NCBI GenBank assembly: GCA_959602645.1
Contig: CAUGTZ010000006.1
Span: forward strand, 1 to 64,000
Source of the DNA: an uncultured Collinsella sp.
GTDB lineage: Bacteria; Actinomycetota; Coriobacteriia; Coriobacteriales; Coriobacteriaceae
DNA length: 64,000 bases
Direction of reading: 5' to 3'
Under the pieces are notes generated by a model, which saw only the letters and a program-made list of their open reading frames with translations, was not told the DNA's origin and did not search any database. Below are positions 61,365 through 64,000 of the stretch, in pieces (positions within the stretch are counted from its first letter, which is position 1; each line of letters begins with the position of its first letter). The translations under genes were made by a program, and so were the position numbers.

Positions 61365-62054
61365 CTATCCCTCAAACGAAAGCACGCTGGCCAGATCCAG
61401 GTCCTCATAGCTATCGATAAAAATGTCGCAGTTGTCGCGAACCTCGTCGCGCTTCATGCGGCCGTGCGAGTCATAGATGCCTACGCGTTTAAAGCCGGCG
61501 GTACCAGAGCTCTTAAGGCCAAAGACGGCGTCCTCGAACACCCACGCGCGCTCAAACTTGAGCCCATGACGCTCTTCCAGACGACTCAGCGCCAGCTCGT
61601 ACACATCGGGGAACTGCTTGGAGCGCCCCGCCTCGCCCGTCGTGGTAATAAACTCCATGTAGCGATCAAGGCCAGCACTCGCAAGGGCGGACTGCACCAG
61701 GTCGGTCGGCGTGGACGTGGCCACGCACATGGCAATACCCGTCGCCTTCGCCTGCTCCAAAAATGCCAGGAGCCCCTCGCGCGGCGGCACCTTGGAGTAC
61801 CCATCAATCAAAATCTCGCCCAGCTCGCGATACAGCTCCTCGCCATTCGAGCCAACGCCCCAGGTGTCGTGATAGGCCTCGCACTCGTCCTCGAGCGACA
61901 AATGCTCAAACTGGGCAAAATCGTCGACCGTTACATCAATGCCATGACGGCGCAATAACTCGGTCTGCGCATGGCCCCAGACGGGGGAGCTATTAACCAG
62001 TGTTCCGTCGCAATCGAAAATAAAAGCAACACTTGGGGCAGCGATGTGGTCCAT
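61365..62054 (-). CDS. HAD-superfamily phosphatase
   Basis: A 229-residue subfamily IA HAD hydrolase: motif I FIFDCDGTLVNSSPVW (nucleophile Asp, second Asp), a helical cap (about 20-85), motif II VATSTPTDL, the Lys in EAGRSKQFPD, and motif III WVFEDAVFGLKSSGTAG. It resembles beta-phosphoglucomutase or pyrophosphatase-type members. The substrate is not determinable. The start ATG 62054 (MDHIAAPSVAFIF) has an AAAGG Shine-Dalgarno; the open frame upstream lacks one. Confidence 0.88.
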   Translation of the reverse strand: MDHIAAPSVAFIFDCDGTLVNSSPVWGHAQTELLRRHGIDVTVDDFAQFEHLSLEDECEAYHDTWGVGSNGEELYRELGEILIDGYSKVPPREGLLAFLEQAKATGIAMCVATSTPTDLVQSALASAGLDRYMEFITTTGEAGRSKQFPDVYELALSRLEERHGLKFERAWVFEDAVFGLKSSGTAGFKRVGIYDSHGRMKRDEVRDNCDIFIDSYEDLDLASVLSFEG

Positions 62055-62076
62055 AAACGAGCCTTTCGATGTCAAA

Positions 62077-62164
62077 TGGTAAACAACCTGCTAAAAACGT
62101 TTTACCAAACGTAAGCCTATCAGTTTTGAAACCCTAATTGGTAAAGCTGTCAAGAGTTTTACCA
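62077..62164. promoter_or_regulatory. Cluster of TGGTAAA half-sites between HAD and glgB
   Basis: TGGTAAA occurs at 62077-62083 and 62139-62145 and its inverse TTTACCA at 62101-62107 and 62158-62164, giving two inverted pairs with 17- and 12-bp spacers within 88 bp. Such paired sites suggest an operator for a dimeric regulator, controlling the divergent HAD and glgB genes. No regulator gene is adjacent. Confidence 0.5.
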
Positions 62165-62385
62165 TGGCAATTCTGCCAGTGGTATAAACATGTCGCTTAC
62201 CGATTAAACGCCCCCGCAAATCCGCTTTCGTCCATAAAACTAACGTACAGGTGTTATCGTAGTTTCTGCCGAAAGTTCCACCGAGCACGCGAGGTGGAAC
62301 GAATCATAGAACTATCGCCGTCCCTTCGATTCGTGCAGCCTTGGACCTTTCGCATCTAGTCACCAAGGCAACACGCTGCCGCGTC
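62165..62385 (+). promoter_or_regulatory. glgB upstream region
   Basis: About 220 bp without a gene. It should hold the glgB promoter and leader. I see no clear -10/-35 pair and no terminator. Confidence 0.35.
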
Positions 62386-64000
62386 ATGATGGGATCAAAC
62401 GTGAGCGATACAAAGCTAAAGCCAGCAACCAAAAAGCCCGCTACCCGTAAAGCCGCCCCGCATGCACCGGAGCTTACCAAGGACGATGTCTACCTGTTTG
62501 GCATCGGTACGTGGGAGCGCAGCTGGGAAAAGATGGGCGCGCACCCCGACACGCAGAACCGTACGCGCGGCTGGCGCTTTTGCGTTTGGGCGCCCGACGT
62601 AAAGAGCGTCCACGTCATTGGCGAATTTAACGACTGGGACGAGGAGGCCAACTCGCTGGTGCCCATGCATACGAGCGCTATTTGGGAAGGCTTTATTCCT
62701 GGTGCCGAGCAGGGCCAGCTCTATAAGTACCTTATCGAGACCAACGAGGGCGAAAAGCTCTACAAGGCCGATCCGTACGCCTTTAAGGCCGAGTGCCCTC
62801 CGGGAACGGCGAGCGTGCTGTGGACCCTCGACGGCTATAAGTGGAACGATGCCGCATGGCTTAAGCGCCGCGCCGGCCATAACCACATGTCGCAGCCCCT
62901 TAACATCTACGAGGTGCACATTGGCTCGTGGAAGCGCCACGGCGACGCGCCGCAGGGCGAGCCGGACGAGTACGGCAACTACCCCGGCCCCATGGACCCC
63001 TTCCCCGCGCAGCGCGGCGAGTTTTACACCTACGACGACCTGTCGGTGGAGCTCGTGGACTACGTGCGCGACATGGGCTATACGCATATCGAGGTCATGC
63101 CGCTCATGGAGCATCCCTTCGACGGCTCCTGGGGCTACCAGACGACCGGCTACTACGCCGCCACGTCGCGCTACGGCAACCCGCAGCAGCTCATGCACTT
63201 TATCGATGCGTGCCACGAGGCGGGCATCGGCGTGATCATAGACTGGGTACCCGGCGGTTTTTGCGCCGACTCCCACGGCCTTGCCACCTTTAACGGCCAC
63301 ATGCTGTTTGAGCACGAGATTCACCCCAACTGGGGCACGCACAAGTTTGACTTCGCCCGCGGCGAGGTCCGCTCCTTCCTGGTCTCCAACGTGCTGTACT
63401 GGATCGAGAACTTCCACGTGGACGGCATCCGCATGGACGGCGTGTCCAGCATGCTGTACCTCAACTTTGGCATTGACGATCCGGGCCAAAAGAAGTTCAA
63501 CAAGTACGGTACCGAGGAGGACCTGGACGCCAGTGCATTTATCCGTCAGGTCAACTGTGCCGTAGAGGCACACTACCCCGACGTGATGATGATGGCCGAG
63601 GAGTCAACCGCGTGGCCGCTCGTGACCTATCCGCCGCAGGACGGCGGTCTGGGTTTCCACTACAAGTGGGACATGGGCTGGATGAACGACACCCTGCACT
63701 ACATACAGACCGATTTTCCGTGGCGCCCCGGCAACCACGGGCTGCTCACGTTCTCCATCATGTACGCCTTTACCGAGAACTTCATCTGCCCGCTGAGCCA
63801 CGACGAGGTCGTGCACGGCAAGTGCTCGCTCATCGGGCGCATGCCGGGCGACTGGTGGCGCCAGTTTGCCGGCCTACGCACGCTGGCCTTCTACCAGATG
63901 ACGCACCCCGGTGCCAAGCTCAACTTTATGGGCAACGAGATCGGCCAGTTTATCGAGTGGCGCTACTACGAGTCCATTCAATGGTTCCTAACCGAGGAGT
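62386..64000 (+). CDS. glgB: 1,4-alpha-glucan branching enzyme (5' part; continues past the window)
   Basis: The frame runs open to the window end (538 codons seen). After a Lys/Ala/Pro-rich N-terminal tail comes the CBM48 domain (RFCVWAPDVKSVHVIGEFND), then the GH13 barrel: YEVHIGSWKRHG, HIEVMPLMEHPFDGSWGYQT with TGYYA, the region-I DWVPGGF (usual DWVPAHF), region II DGIRMDGVSSML with the nucleophile Asp, the acid Glu in MMMAEEST and region IV PLSHDEVVHGK. It forms alpha-1,6 branches in glycogen. The start is unsure: ATG 62386, ATG 62389 or GTG 62401, none with a good Shine-Dalgarno. Confidence 0.93.
   Translation, partial: MMGSNVSDTKLKPATKKPATRKAAPHAPELTKDDVYLFGIGTWERSWEKMGAHPDTQNRTRGWRFCVWAPDVKSVHVIGEFNDWDEEANSLVPMHTSAIWEGFIPGAEQGQLYKYLIETNEGEKLYKADPYAFKAECPPGTASVLWTLDGYKWNDAAWLKRRAGHNHMSQPLNIYEVHIGSWKRHGDAPQGEPDEYGNYPGPMDPFPAQRGEFYTYDDLSVELVDYVRDMGYTHIEVMPLMEHPFDGSWGYQTTGYYAATSRYGNPQQLMHFIDACHEAGIGVIIDWVPGGFCADSHGLATFNGHMLFEHEIHPNWGTHKFDFARGEVRSFLVSNVLYWIENFHVDGIRMDGVSSMLYLNFGIDDPGQKKFNKYGTEEDLDASAFIRQVNCAVEAHYPDVMMMAEESTAWPLVTYPPQDGGLGFHYKWDMGWMNDTLHYIQTDFPWRPGNHGLLTFSIMYAFTENFICPLSHDEVVHGKCSLIGRMPGDWWRQFAGLRTLAFYQMTHPGAKLNFMGNEIGQFIEWRYYESIQWFLTEE

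Overview
The window is GC-rich bacterial DNA with dense minus-strand operons. Gene content and style suggest a gut Coriobacteriia actinobacterium, most likely Collinsella or a close relative. Pointers are the coaBC/der/ispH/cmk/scpAB order, a Flp-type pilin joined to a DUF6273-like domain that ends in CPAWCF, LPXTG surface proteins, and a surface-glycan operon headed by a NusG paralogue. The taxon is inferred from gene content; no 16S gene is present.

Layout. (1) 1-3.3 kb: two DUF6273-like surface/envelope genes, one of them interrupted by an in-frame TAG, plus a small membrane protein. (2) 3.7-21 kb: a core housekeeping block, almost all on the minus strand and tightly packed, often with 4-bp or longer overlaps. 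It covers CoA, triose/pentose and phospholipid precursors (coaBC, rpe, gpsA, plsY, plsC), isoprenoid synthesis (ispH), ribosome and chromosome maintenance (der, cmk, rluB-type, scpA, scpB), a site-2 protease and an ABC-F ATPase. tRNA-Pro lies at its downstream end. (3) 21-24 kb: a tRNA zone with two near-identical tRNA-Ala(GGC) units flanking a tRNA-Ile(CAU), two copies of an inverted-repeat-bounded element, and tRNA-Val(CAC). (4) 22.4-42.7 kb: an accessory island of lower GC, dominated by defence and conflict genes. It holds a nuclease-like protein, a RelE/Phd-type pair, a MNT nucleotidyltransferase pair, an Abi-family HEPN protein with a probable small RNA in front of it, a PHP-ATPase operon, a two-gene CBASS-like operon, and broken HEPN, DUF2513 and AIPR genes. 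It also has an LPKTG surface protein, a pile of IS fragments and a large TPR-like membrane protein. (5) 42.9-59.7 kb: one minus-strand surface-glycan operon. It starts with a LoaP/NusG-like antiterminator and a polyprenyl-phosphate sugar transferase and runs through glycosyltransferases, flippase, polymerase, acetyltransferases, LicD, a fused LicC-LicA protein, a CDP-glycerol transferase, an IspD/TarI-like enzyme, an aminotransferase and a TagD-oxidoreductase fusion, ending at a ugd remnant and a strong hairpin. This set predicts a phosphocholine- or phosphopolyol-decorated polymer. (6) 60.4-64 kb: a third tRNA-Ala, thiamine pyrophosphokinase, a HAD phosphatase, and the 5' part of glgB on the plus strand behind a control region with four TGGTAAA half-sites.

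Most notable: the Abi HEPN/small-RNA unit; a minimal CBASS operon with an unfamiliar membrane effector; three 9-G homopolymers, all inside surface-structure genes and possibly phase-variable; and otherwise intact genes broken by single in-frame stop codons.
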